A stretch of 34,492 nt of DNA from Bryobacterales bacterium. GTDB taxonomy: Bacteria > Acidobacteriota > Terriglobia > Bryobacterales > UBA6623. The notes under the pieces were generated by a model, which was given only the letters and a program-made list of their open reading frames with translations, was not told the DNA's origin and searched no databases. Positions 16,053 through 24,929 of the stretch are shown here, piece by piece. The DNA lies in assembly GCA_028819255.1 (NCBI GenBank), contig JAPPMB010000071.1:10003-44494 (forward strand). The letters are read 5' to 3'. Each line of letters starts with the position of its first letter. Within the stretch, counting starts at the first letter, position 1. The position numbers and the translations under genes are program-made.

Positions 16053-16129
16053 TGGTGCCGGGGGGCGGACTTGAACCGCCGACCTACGGGTTATGAGTCC
16101 GTCGCTCTGACCGACTGAGCTACCCCGGC
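16053..16129 (-). tRNA. tRNA with CAT anticodon, probably elongator Met
   Basis: Read on the minus strand, a complete 77-base cloverleaf including an encoded CCA can be folded. The acceptor is GCCGGGG/CCCCGGC, the D stem GCTC/GAGC, the anticodon loop CTCATAA, the T arm GGCGG-TTCAAGT-CCGCC, and the discriminator A. The anticodon CAT allows elongator Met or, if lysidine-modified, tRNA-Ile2; Met is favoured only by general resemblance. The anticodon stem ACGGA/CCCGT has an A.C mismatch at positions 31-39, next to the loop. Confidence 0.92.
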
Positions 16130-16169
16130 CCCTGAGTCCTATCGTAACGGCTCCGCACCGGGCGATGCG

Positions 16170-17726
16170 TCAGAGGATGGGGCCGATTCTCCAGGTCATC
16201 ATCTCGCGGTGCCCGAGCTTCTCGCTGCACGTCCTCCGGCCCGACGCCACCTCGACCAGCGTGTCGTACATCCGACGTCCCAGCGAGGCGATATCCTCCT
16301 CGCCGTCCGCCACCGTGCCGGCGTTGATGTCCATGTCCTCGTCCATGTGGCGCGCCGTGGCCGAATTCGAGGCGACCTTGATCACCGGCGCGGTCGCAAA
16401 CCCGAAACAGCTTCCCCGCCCCGTGGTGAAGAAACAGATGTTGCAGCCCCCGGCGACCATCCCGGTGACCGATGCAGGGTCATATCCCGGGCTGTTCATG
16501 AAGACGAAGCCCCGCTCATCGATCCGCTCGGCGTAGTCGTAGACGGCGCTGAGCGCCGAGCGGCCGCCCTTGGCGACCGCCCCGAGGGACTTCTCGGCGA
16601 TGTTGGTGATGCCGCCGGCCATGTTGCCGGGCGAGGGATTGCTGTTGAACGTGACGGAATCCTTGAACCGGCGGACGTAGTCGAAGTACCAGTCGAGCAT
16701 GTCGAGCAGCCGCTGACCGACCGCAGGGCTGGCCGCCCGCCGCGTCAGGAGATGCTCCGCGCCCCAGATTTCGGTCGTCTCTCCAAGGCACGCCGTGCCG
16801 CCCTGCTTGACCACCATGTCGGCGCAGTACCCGACGCCCGGATTGGCGGTGATGCCGGAGAACGCGTCCGAACCGCCGCACTCGAGCGAGATGGTCAGCT
16901 GCGAGACGGGACAGGGCTCCCGCTCGATCCGTGCTGCCGACTCGATGAGCTCGCGCACGGCCCGCACCCCGTCCTCGACCGCCTGGCGCGTGCCGCCGCT
17001 CTCCTGCAGGGTTAGACCCCGGCGGGGACCGTTCCCGCCCGCGGCGGGCCGCAGGTAATACCCCACCTGGTTGACCTCGCAGCCGAGACCGACCACCGCG
17101 GCGGCCGCGACATTGGGGTGGTCGGCGAGCCCGTCCAGCGTCTTGCGGAGCAGGCGCGTGTCCGCACCCTCCGACTGTCCGCAGCCGTCGTTGTGGGGCA
17201 GGGCGACGACCCCGTCCACGCCGGTGCCGTCGAAGTTCTCGTCGCGGAAGGCAGCCGCGATGCGTTCCGTGACGTGCGCCGCACAGTGGCTCGCGCCGAC
17301 GACCGCGACGTAGTTGCGCGTTCCGGCCCGGCCGTCCGAGCGGGGATAGCCCAGGAAGGTCCTCCGGACGGGCACTGCGATGTCCGACAGGTCCGAGTCG
17401 GCCGTGCCGAACTCGTAGGCGCGTTCGTTGATGTCGAAATCGAGATTGTGGGTGTGAACCCACGTGCCTGCAGCCAGCGACGCGCCGGCGCGGCCGATTT
17501 CCTCGCCGTACTTGTAGACGATTTCTCCCGCATCGATCGTCCGCGAGGAGATCTTGTGGCCCGGCGACACAGCCTGCTCCATGCGGACCGGGCCGCTCTC
17601 CAGCTCCAGGACGGCCCCGGCGGGGATGCTGACCCGTGCCACTACGACGTTGTCGCTCGGATGCAGGCGAATCCAGGGCTTGCTGGGCAGCAGCGCGGGA
17701 TCCAGGTTGATGAGCTGTGTCGGCAT
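16170..17726 (-). CDS. UxaA-family hydro-lyase (altronate/galactarate dehydratase-like)
   Basis: The product is 518 residues. An N-terminal SAF domain (about 1-110, ending in WVHTHNLDFD) is fused to a UxaA catalytic domain. Visible motifs are GRAGTRNYVAVV, LPHNDGCGQ (about 176-184), LECGGSDAFSGITANP and GCNICFFTTGRGSCFG. E. coli UxaA and GarD have this architecture and length and dehydrate hexonic or hexaric acids with a metal. Sulfolactate sulfo-lyase also belongs to this family but is split into two subunits. The exact substrate cannot be decided. The ATG begins 5 bases after the GAF-gene stop, so it is the last gene of a cysQ-GAF-uxaA operon. Confidence 0.8.
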   Translation of the reverse strand: MPTQLINLDPALLPSKPWIRLHPSDNVVVARVSIPAGAVLELESGPVRMEQAVSPGHKISSRTIDAGEIVYKYGEEIGRAGASLAAGTWVHTHNLDFDINERAYEFGTADSDLSDIAVPVRRTFLGYPRSDGRAGTRNYVAVVGASHCAAHVTERIAAAFRDENFDGTGVDGVVALPHNDGCGQSEGADTRLLRKTLDGLADHPNVAAAAVVGLGCEVNQVGYYLRPAAGGNGPRRGLTLQESGGTRQAVEDGVRAVRELIESAARIEREPCPVSQLTISLECGGSDAFSGITANPGVGYCADMVVKQGGTACLGETTEIWGAEHLLTRRAASPAVGQRLLDMLDWYFDYVRRFKDSVTFNSNPSPGNMAGGITNIAEKSLGAVAKGGRSALSAVYDYAERIDERGFVFMNSPGYDPASVTGMVAGGCNICFFTTGRGSCFGFATAPVIKVASNSATARHMDEDMDINAGTVADGEEDIASLGRRMYDTLVEVASGRRTCSEKLGHREMMTWRIGPIL

Positions 17727-17731
17727 GGGAT

Positions 17732-18181
17732 CTACTCGAGGGAGCCGGCGATGGCCGCACCCGCCCGGGAAAGCCAGTCGGCCTCCGCGTCCGTGAATTC
17801 GCGCGCTCGCGACACCGCGACGCCAAGCACGCCCACCAGCCGGCCCGCGCCCTTCATGGGAACACAGATCGACCCGCGCATGCCGGTCGCCCGCGCCCCC
17901 GGACGGGCGTCACCGCTGGAATCCGTCTGGAGATTGCAGATCTGGACCGGCTCGCCGCGCTCGGCTGCCAGGCCGGCCATGCCCTTGCCGACCGGAATGC
18001 GACGGATCACCGGCATCAGGGCCTCGGGAATGCCTCCGCGGTGGTGGACAAGGTGCAGCAGGCCATCGGAGCCCATGACGTGCACCGTTCCGGTCTCGGC
18101 GTCCATCGCATCGAGAATCTGCTCCAGGGCGTCCTCGACCGGGAGGCCCGCGAGCCTATTCGGTGTCGATGTCCCCGCCAT
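17732..18181 (-). CDS. Stand-alone GAF-domain protein
   Basis: The product is 149 residues, essentially a single GAF domain (about 13-149). It contains LEQILDAMDAETGTVHV, IPVGKGMAGLAAERGEPVQICN and GSICVPMKGAGRLVGVLGVA, the conserved late GAF strand. There is no kinase, cyclase, phosphodiesterase or DNA-binding domain attached. GAF domains bind small ligands such as cyclic nucleotides, haem or amino acids, or sense redox state. Spacing of 4 bases to cysQ and 5 to uxaA shows it is co-transcribed with both. It may sense a metabolite of that pathway, but the ligand is unknown. The cysteine pattern of free-methionine-sulfoxide reductases is not seen. Confidence 0.78.
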   Translation of the reverse strand: MAGTSTPNRLAGLPVEDALEQILDAMDAETGTVHVMGSDGLLHLVHHRGGIPEALMPVIRRIPVGKGMAGLAAERGEPVQICNLQTDSSGDARPGARATGMRGSICVPMKGAGRLVGVLGVAVSRAREFTDAEADWLSRAGAAIAGSLE

Positions 18182-18185
18182 GGGA

Positions 18186-18986
18186 TCAGGTCTCCGAACT
18201 CGAGCGGCGGCCCACGCGGGAACCCTCCGCGACGAACCAGCCGTTGAGCATGTGCTCCTTGTTGTACCGCAACTCCCGGCTGCCGCCGTGCTCGACCAGC
18301 CTGCCGCCCGCCGCGTTCAAGACCGCGTGCGCCGCCGCGGTGTCCCACTCCATGGTGGGCGCAAGGCGGGGATACAGGTCGGCCGCTCCTTCGGCGACCA
18401 GACAGATCTTCAGCGAGCTGCCCATGGCCGTGAACGTGATCTCGCTGTAGCGCGACCGCAGGCCGCGGATGTACGAGCGCGTCTCGGGAGAGAGGTGCGA
18501 GCTGCTGCCGACGATCCTGACCGTGCCGCCAGCGGGGACCTCGGCACATTGGACCGGGGCCGGAGAGCCGCCCCCGGAAGCCTTGTAGGCTCCGGTGTCC
18601 GCCGATCCCCAGTACATCCAGTCCCGCGCGGGCGCGTAGACCACCCCGGCGACAGGACGTCCGTCCTCCATCAGGGCAATGTTGACCGTGAACTGCCCGT
18701 TGCGATTGATGAACTCCTTGGTGCCGTCCAGGGGGTCGACCAGCCAGTAGCGCTCCCAGCCGCTCCGCACGGCAAAGGACGCGACCTCGGGGCTCTCCTC
18801 GGACAGGACCGGGATCTGAGGGAATTCTGCCAGCAGGCGGCTCTCGATGATGCGATGGGCAGCGGCGTCAGCTTCCGTGAGCGGCGAGCCGTCCTCCTTG
18901 CGGACCACGCCGAAGCCGCGCGCGTACACCCGCATGACGGCCTCGCCGGCCTGTTTGGCGATGGGGAGCAGCGTGTCGAATCGCAT
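18186..18986 (-). CDS. cysQ: 3'(2'),5'-bisphosphate nucleotidase, CysQ-like
   Basis: The product is 266 residues from ATG 18986, where homology to the inositol-monophosphatase superfamily begins (FDTLLPIAKQAGEAVMRVY). An in-frame ATG at 19067 would add 27 unmatched residues. Metal-binding motifs are visible: SEES (62-65), DPLDGTKEF (84-92, Asp84 and Asp87) and EWDTAAAHAVL near the C-terminus. CysQ hydrolyses 3'-phosphoadenosine 5'-phosphate, a by-product of sulfate assimilation and sulfotransferases, to AMP. Substrate use is by family similarity; other phosphatases share the fold. It is the first gene of the operon with the GAF and UxaA-family genes. Confidence 0.83.
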   Translation of the reverse strand: MRFDTLLPIAKQAGEAVMRVYARGFGVVRKEDGSPLTEADAAAHRIIESRLLAEFPQIPVLSEESPEVASFAVRSGWERYWLVDPLDGTKEFINRNGQFTVNIALMEDGRPVAGVVYAPARDWMYWGSADTGAYKASGGGSPAPVQCAEVPAGGTVRIVGSSSHLSPETRSYIRGLRSRYSEITFTAMGSSLKICLVAEGAADLYPRLAPTMEWDTAAAHAVLNAAGGRLVEHGGSRELRYNKEHMLNGWFVAEGSRVGRRSSSET

Positions 18987-19195
18987 CGTGCAGACCGGTT
19001 CGGCGGACGCGGCGCCCGCTCCGTGCCGGGTGGCCTCCGGGGACGGGCGGCGCGGACACGCCTCCATCCATGATGCGACAATCCCCGCCGGGGGGCGGCG
19101 GGACGGCCGGACCGGAAGCCGCGGTTCCGCCGTTCGCTAGAATCTTGCCGTCCCGCATGGCTGCCCAACGGCCAGTCCGCTAACCGATCGATCCC

Positions 19196-21826
19196 ATGGC
19201 CCCTGCCTTCCCTGCCCCAATTCCATGTGCCCGCATCGCCGCCCTGGGCTGCCTGCTCGCGCTCTGCGTAGCGGCGTCGGCGCCCGGCCAGCCGAACGAC
19301 GCCCAGCCCGGCAGGCTTCGCCCGGACGCCCCGGCCCAGCACGAGATTGCCCGCAGGAACATTCCGGATCTCGGAGAGTCCGAGTCGTTCATGACCCCCA
19401 GGGATCCGGAGCCGGAGCCTCCGCTGGATCCCCGCATCGTCGATCCGGTGCGGCTGACCGAGGACACCCGCTCCGACGATTTTCCCGACATCGTCACGCA
19501 TCCCTCCGACCGCTCGGTGGCCTGGTTGACCTGGTCCAGCTTCGACGGCTACCGCGACGAGGTCCGGCTGGCTCGCTACGACACGGAGAACGAGCGATGG
19601 GCCACGTGGACGCAGGTGCCGGGAGTGAGCGGCGACGTCTGGAGGCCGAGGCTGGCGTTCGACGGCGAGGGCCGCATCTGGATCCTCTGGTCGCAGCAGG
19701 TCGACGGCAACTTCGACCTGTACGGACGGTGGTACGACGGGACGATCTTCGGCCCGCTGCAGCGGCTGTCCGACGCGGCGCAGTCCGACTTCGATCATGA
19801 CGTGGCATTCCGGGACGGCAGCATCCACGTCGTCTGGCAGGCATTCCGGGGCAAGCAGTCCGACGTGTACTACATGGCATTCCGGGACGATGCGTGGGGA
19901 GAGGAAATCCTGGTCAGCGCCAGCCCGGCGAACGACTGGGAGCCCGCCGTCGCAGTCGACTCCCAAGGAAGTGCGATCGTTGCCTGGGACACGTACGACA
20001 AGGGCCGCTACGACGTCCTGATGCGGAGGATCGAGGGCGGCCGGCCCGGCCCCATCGTTGAGGTGGCATCCACCGAGAGGCTCGAGGCGCGGCCCGACCT
20101 CGCCGTGGACGGCGGCGACCGGGTCTGGGTCAGCTACGAGGCCGGCCGGGTGAACTGGGCCAAGGACCAGGGGCGCCTGGATGCCGTGGGAACGGCGCCC
20201 GGATACCCGATCTACGACCTGCGGGCTGTCGAGGTCGTCGCCTATGAGGGCGAGCGCCGGCTGGGCATGGCGCCTCCGCTCGAGATCGAGCGGGGCGAGA
20301 AGGTATACACCCCGGATTCGGGGCAGCTGCATCACTACGGAAGGCTCGCGATGGATGACCAGGGCCGCCTCCACCTGCTGGTCCGCAACCGCCAGGGACG
20401 GAGTCGGGCCGACTACTGGCGGTTCTTCATCTCCACGCTTACCGAGAACGGCTGGACGGAGCCGGCCATGTTTCCCTACAGCCGCGGGCGTTCGAGCATG
20501 TTCGCGGCCGCCGCCCCCGCTCCGGACGGGCTCTGGATCGTCTGGCCCCGCGACGGGCACCCCACGTTTTCAGTGATGGTGAATCTGCCTGAGGAAACCG
20601 TGATCGAGAACGTCTACGCCGCCCGCTACGAGCCGGGGGTGCCGGCGTCGCGGGCGCAGCTCAGCGACCGGACTCCGGAAGTGCCGTCGCGGCCTGCCGG
20701 GCACCCCAGCGAGGCTCGCGACGTGCGGCGCATCCGCGACTACAGGGTCCGCGTCGGGGGCAGGCAGCTCCGCATCCTGCGGGGCGACACCCACCGGCAC
20801 ACGGAACTCTCGATGGACCTGCGCGGCTCGCCGGACGGCTCGCTCCTCGACTTCTACCGCTACATGCTGGACGCCGCGGCGATGGACTGGGGCTTCGTTT
20901 CGGACCACCAGTACGGGGCGGACCGAACCTACTGGTGGTGGCTCACGGAGAAAGCCGCCGACCTGTTCCACACCCAGGGCTACGCCTCGCTTTTCGGCTA
21001 CGAGCGCTCCGTCCGCTACCCCAACGGCCACAGGAACATCTTCCACACCAGGCGCGGCGTCCAGAACGTGCCATTCTTCGTCAGGCCGGAAGAGTACATG
21101 CAGCGCCACAACGGGATCGGTCCGGTCATCGAGGGAGACACTAAGATGCTGTACGAGGAGATCCGGCGCACGGGCGGCCTCGCGATCTCCCACACCTCGG
21201 CGACCAAAATGGGCACCGACTGGCGCGACAACGACCCGGAGCTGGAGCCGGTCGTGGAGATCTTCCAGGGCGACCGCTACAGCTACGAGTGCGCCGGATG
21301 CCCGTTCTCCGATCCGGGGGGCGACTATCCGTCGGAGGGCTCGGCGATGCTGGAGGAGATTCATCCCGACGGGATGGTCTCCAGCGCCTGGGGAAAGGGG
21401 CACAGGCTCGGAGTGATCGCAAGCTCGGACCACCTTTCGACGCACATGTCCTACGCCATGGTCTATGCGGAAACTGCGACCCGGGAGGGCGTGGCCGACG
21501 CCATCCGGCTGCGGCACACCTATGCCGCGACCGACAACATCATCGTCGACTTCCGGATCGGCGAGGCGTTCATGGGCGACGAGATCGGGACCAGCGGCGC
21601 GGTGCCGGCGATCCGGGCGCGCGTGTTCGGCACGGACACGGTCAGGGAGGTGGCCCTGATCCGCAACAACGAGGTCATCTACACGGTCAGCCCGGGCACG
21701 CGGGAAACGGAGTTCGAGTACACGGACAGGGAGCCTGTCGCGACAGAGAACTTCTACTACGTGCGGGCCGTTCAGTCCAACGACGAGATCGCCTGGTCCT
21801 CCCCGATCTGGGTCGTGGGCGAATAG
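19196..21826 (+). CDS. Exported DUF3604 protein (PHP-like metal hydrolase domain with propeller-like N-terminus)
   Basis: The product is 876 residues. A probable signal peptide lies in the first 32 residues. Residues about 95-480 are repetitive, with WxxW and DxxG blades (AWLTWSSFDGYRDEV, IWILWSQQVDGNFDLYGRW, IHVVWQAFRGKQSDVYYM), suggesting a beta-propeller. From about 525 the DUF3604 domain begins with RGDTHRHTELSMD, followed by FVSDHQ, AISHTSA and SSDHLSTH; these His/Asp clusters are arranged as in PHP-type metal centres. A terminal Ig-like strand-rich segment ends the protein. The reaction catalysed by DUF3604 proteins is not firmly established. It is convergent with recN with only 4 bases between stops. 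No clear ribosome-binding site precedes ATG 19196. Confidence 0.75.
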   Translation: MAPAFPAPIPCARIAALGCLLALCVAASAPGQPNDAQPGRLRPDAPAQHEIARRNIPDLGESESFMTPRDPEPEPPLDPRIVDPVRLTEDTRSDDFPDIVTHPSDRSVAWLTWSSFDGYRDEVRLARYDTENERWATWTQVPGVSGDVWRPRLAFDGEGRIWILWSQQVDGNFDLYGRWYDGTIFGPLQRLSDAAQSDFDHDVAFRDGSIHVVWQAFRGKQSDVYYMAFRDDAWGEEILVSASPANDWEPAVAVDSQGSAIVAWDTYDKGRYDVLMRRIEGGRPGPIVEVASTERLEARPDLAVDGGDRVWVSYEAGRVNWAKDQGRLDAVGTAPGYPIYDLRAVEVVAYEGERRLGMAPPLEIERGEKVYTPDSGQLHHYGRLAMDDQGRLHLLVRNRQGRSRADYWRFFISTLTENGWTEPAMFPYSRGRSSMFAAAAPAPDGLWIVWPRDGHPTFSVMVNLPEETVIENVYAARYEPGVPASRAQLSDRTPEVPSRPAGHPSEARDVRRIRDYRVRVGGRQLRILRGDTHRHTELSMDLRGSPDGSLLDFYRYMLDAAAMDWGFVSDHQYGADRTYWWWLTEKAADLFHTQGYASLFGYERSVRYPNGHRNIFHTRRGVQNVPFFVRPEEYMQRHNGIGPVIEGDTKMLYEEIRRTGGLAISHTSATKMGTDWRDNDPELEPVVEIFQGDRYSYECAGCPFSDPGGDYPSEGSAMLEEIHPDGMVSSAWGKGHRLGVIASSDHLSTHMSYAMVYAETATREGVADAIRLRHTYAATDNIIVDFRIGEAFMGDEIGTSGAVPAIRARVFGTDTVREVALIRNNEVIYTVSPGTRETEFEYTDREPVATENFYYVRAVQSNDEIAWSSPIWVVGE

Positions 21827-21830
21827 CAGG

Positions 21831-23504
21831 TCAGCGGGTCCGCAGAAGCTGCCTCGCGTTCTCCATCGCGGCGGCGGTGACCACGGACCCGGAAAGCATG
21901 CGGGCCAGTTCCTCCACACGCATCGAGGGGGTCAGCTCGGTGACCGTGGCCGTCGCTGAGCCGTCAACGTCCGACTTGGTGACATGAAAATGGGCGTCCC
22001 CGAATCGCGCGATCTGCGGAAGGTGCGTGACGCACAGCACCTGACTGCCGTCGGCGAGCCGCTTGAGCCGCCTGCCGATGGCCTCCGCGACGCTCCCGCC
22101 CACTCCGCTGTCCACCTCGTCGAAGACCAGCGTACGCCGGTACGGTCCGGCTGCCGCCCCGTCCTCGAGGCAGGTCTTAAGCGCAAGGGCGACCCGTGAG
22201 AGCTCGCCGCCGGACGCCACCTTGGAGAGGGGCCGGGGGGGCTGACCCGGATTGGCCGAGAAGAGGATCGCGGCGCCGTCCACGCCATCCGCGCGCCAGG
22301 ACTTGAGTTGCCGGAGCCTGATCGTCAGACTCGCCCTTGCAAGGGCGAGTTCGCCCAGCTCGGCCTCGGTGCGGGCCGACAGCCTGCTCGCCGCCTCCTG
22401 CCGTCTGCGCGACAGGTCCGAGGAGCGTCCGGCATATTCTTCCGCGGCGGCGTCAAACTCCGCCTGCAGCCGTTCGATCTCCCGGTCGCTGCGGTCAAGC
22501 TCGGCCAGCTCCCGTTCGGAATCCGCGGCGCCCTCGAGCACGTCCAAAAGCGACGGACCGTACTTGCGCTTCAGCTTCTCCAGCTCCGCCAGTCTGCTCT
22601 CGACATGCTCCTGCCTCGCGGGGTCCGCCTCGATCCCGTCCAGGCGCCCTCTTAGGTCGAAGGCCACATCGTCCACGATGCTGCGGGCGTCCTCCAGGCT
22701 CTCCGCGAACTGTGCGAAGCGCTGGTCGAAGGGCGCGATGGACTCGAGGGCGGCCACGGCGGACTTGACTTGCGAGGACGCCGAGCCCGAGGAATCGTAG
22801 AGCACGTCATAGGCGCGGAAGCCGCTTTCCAGCAAACGCTCCGCGTTCGCGAGCCGGTCCCGCTCGCGGCCGAGCCCGACGTCTTCCGCCTCGGTGGGAT
22901 CCGCGTCCCGGATCTCCCGGATCTGGTACCGGAGCATGTCCATCCGCTGCAGGCGCTCGCGCTCGCCGCTCCTGAGACGATCGAGGGCTTCGCCGGCCCG
23001 GCGCCATCGGCGATGCATGGCGCGAAGTGCGGCGACCTCCGGCCCGGTGCCGGCGAACGCGTCCACAAGGCCGAGCTGGTGGGCGGACGCGAGCAGCGTC
23101 TGCTGGGCGTGCTGGCCGTGAATGTCCCCGAGGAACGGGGCCAGCGTGCGCAACAGGCCCACTGTCGCAGGCGACCCGTTGACGTAGGCTCGGCTCTTTC
23201 CTCCCGCCAGCACCTGGCGCTCGACGATCAGCTCGTCGTCCTCGCAGTCCATTCCCGACTCCGCGAGACGCGTCAGCGCGACACCGTCGACGGGGACGCT
23301 GAACCGTCCCGAGACGCGCGCGCGCCGAGCGCCGGCGCGCACGACGGCGGACCGTGCGCGGCTCCCGAACAGCAGCGCCAGACAACCGACCACGATCGAC
23401 TTGCCGCTCCCGGTTTCCCCGGTCAACAGGTTCAAGCCCGGCTGAAACGCCACCCGGAGGCGGTCGACGACGGCGTAATCCTCGATGTCGAGCTCCAGCA
23501 GCAT
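21831..23504 (-). CDS. recN: DNA repair protein RecN
   Basis: The product is 557 residues, the usual length. It begins MLLELDIEDYAVVDRLRVAF, then LNLLTGETGSGKS (Walker A GETGSGKS, 29-36). FLGDIHGQHAQQTLL is the RecN Q-loop region. A long coiled-coil middle (about 165-360) follows, then SGGELSRVALALK (ABC signature) and LVFDEVDSGVGG (Walker B). RecN is an SMC-like ATPase that helps hold and repair double-strand breaks. It is divergently arranged from tolQ across a 226-base gap containing an inverted repeat, and convergent with the DUF3604 gene. A recognised LexA box was not found. Confidence 0.93.
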   Translation of the reverse strand: MLLELDIEDYAVVDRLRVAFQPGLNLLTGETGSGKSIVVGCLALLFGSRARSAVVRAGARRARVSGRFSVPVDGVALTRLAESGMDCEDDELIVERQVLAGGKSRAYVNGSPATVGLLRTLAPFLGDIHGQHAQQTLLASAHQLGLVDAFAGTGPEVAALRAMHRRWRRAGEALDRLRSGERERLQRMDMLRYQIREIRDADPTEAEDVGLGRERDRLANAERLLESGFRAYDVLYDSSGSASSQVKSAVAALESIAPFDQRFAQFAESLEDARSIVDDVAFDLRGRLDGIEADPARQEHVESRLAELEKLKRKYGPSLLDVLEGAADSERELAELDRSDREIERLQAEFDAAAEEYAGRSSDLSRRRQEAASRLSARTEAELGELALARASLTIRLRQLKSWRADGVDGAAILFSANPGQPPRPLSKVASGGELSRVALALKTCLEDGAAAGPYRRTLVFDEVDSGVGGSVAEAIGRRLKRLADGSQVLCVTHLPQIARFGDAHFHVTKSDVDGSATATVTELTPSMRVEELARMLSGSVVTAAAMENARQLLRTR

Positions 23505-23645
23505 GCCCGGGCGCGGACCGCGACTCCATCCTGTCCTCGCGACGGGGTGGAACGGTGCGATCTAGGATAACCGGAAAGGAGGCCTCCGGAAGCAGGGGTC
23601 CGGCGCAGGTCCCGCTGCGACGCCCGTCCGCAAACCGCGAGGCCG

Positions 23646-23669
23646 CAACAATGTATAGAATAATTGTTG
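23646..23669. promoter_or_regulatory. Inverted repeat in the recN-tolQ divergent region
   Basis: CAACAAT (23646-23652) and ATTGTTG (23663-23669) form perfect 7-bp arms around a 10-base A/T-rich centre that includes TATAGA/TAGAAT. This is the only markedly A/T-rich spot in the divergent region, so it probably contains promoter elements and a regulator site for recN, tolQ or both. No well-spaced -35 was seen. Confidence 0.45.
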
Positions 23670-23730
23670 TATGTTCGCAGCGAGCGGACACTCATGATCG
23701 GATCGGAAATCCGTCCGCGAAGGACACGCT

Positions 23731-24487
23731 TTGCTCCCAGCGCCACCGTTCGCCCTCCTGTTGCAGGCCATCGAGGAAGAGGTCACTGAAGTCGATCCGA
23801 CGATCGCCGAGGATGTCTCGGCGGCGGTCGACCAGTCGACGCTGCTCGGCCTCCTGCTTGAGGTCGGACCGGTTGGATTCGTCGTGTTCGCGATCCTGGT
23901 GGTGATGTCGGTGCATTCATGGGCGGTGGCCTACTCCAAGCAGAGGCTCCTCAGCAGGTCGGACAAGGTGAACGGTTCCTTCCAGAGGGCCTTTCGGCGC
24001 ATCGGCTCGCTGGCCAACATCAACGCAGCCAGCGAACGCTACCGCCCGGCGCCGCTTGTGACGGTCTTCGACTACGGTTACGCGGAGGTCGCCCGCCAAG
24101 TCAACGCCCGCGGCCGAATCAGCAACAGCGCGTCGGTCGAGCGCGCGCTGGCGCTGGCCGTCAGCGAAGAGACCTCGCGGCTGCGGAAGGGCCTGAGCTG
24201 GCTCGCCACGACCGCCTCGGCGGCGCCGTTCATCGGCCTGTTCGGAACCGTCTGGGGCGTTCTGGAGGCGTTCCGCGGGCTGGGCCAGTCCAGCGGGGCC
24301 ACCCTGCGCGCGGTGGCCCCCGGAATCGCCGAAGCGCTGCTCGCAACGGCGCTTGGCCTCTTTGCCGCCATTCCGGCGCTGATCTTCTACAACATCCACT
24401 CCGGGAAGCTGCGCGAGATCCGTTCCCGCATGCAAGACTTTGGATTGGAGTTCTTCAACCTGGCCGAACAGGACTACGGATCAGCGG

Positions 24488-24504
<17 letters not shown>
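23731..24504 (+). CDS. tolQ: TolQ/ExbB-family proton channel protein
   Basis: The product is 257 residues from TTG 23731, preceded by GAAGGA at about 6 bases. It has three TM segments: VGPVGFVVFAILVVMSVHSWAV (about 45-66), LATTASAAPFIGLFGTVWGVLE (about 157-178) and GIAEALLATALGLFAAIPALIF (about 197-218). The last two carry the conserved small residues and threonines that line the proton path. TolQ forms a pentameric motor with TolR that energises TolA from the proton-motive force for outer-membrane invagination at division. Its position as first gene of tolQ-R-A-B-pal-cpoB favours TolQ over ExbB. The rare TTG start may limit expression. Confidence 0.88.
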
Positions 24505-24913
<409 letters not shown>

Positions 24914-24929
24914 GCACCGGAGCCCGGAA

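Noticed and set aside
17732..18181. GAF protein as free methionine-R-sulfoxide reductase
   Set aside because: The two cysteines present (in QICNL and GSICVPM) are not in the catalytic arrangement of that enzyme family.
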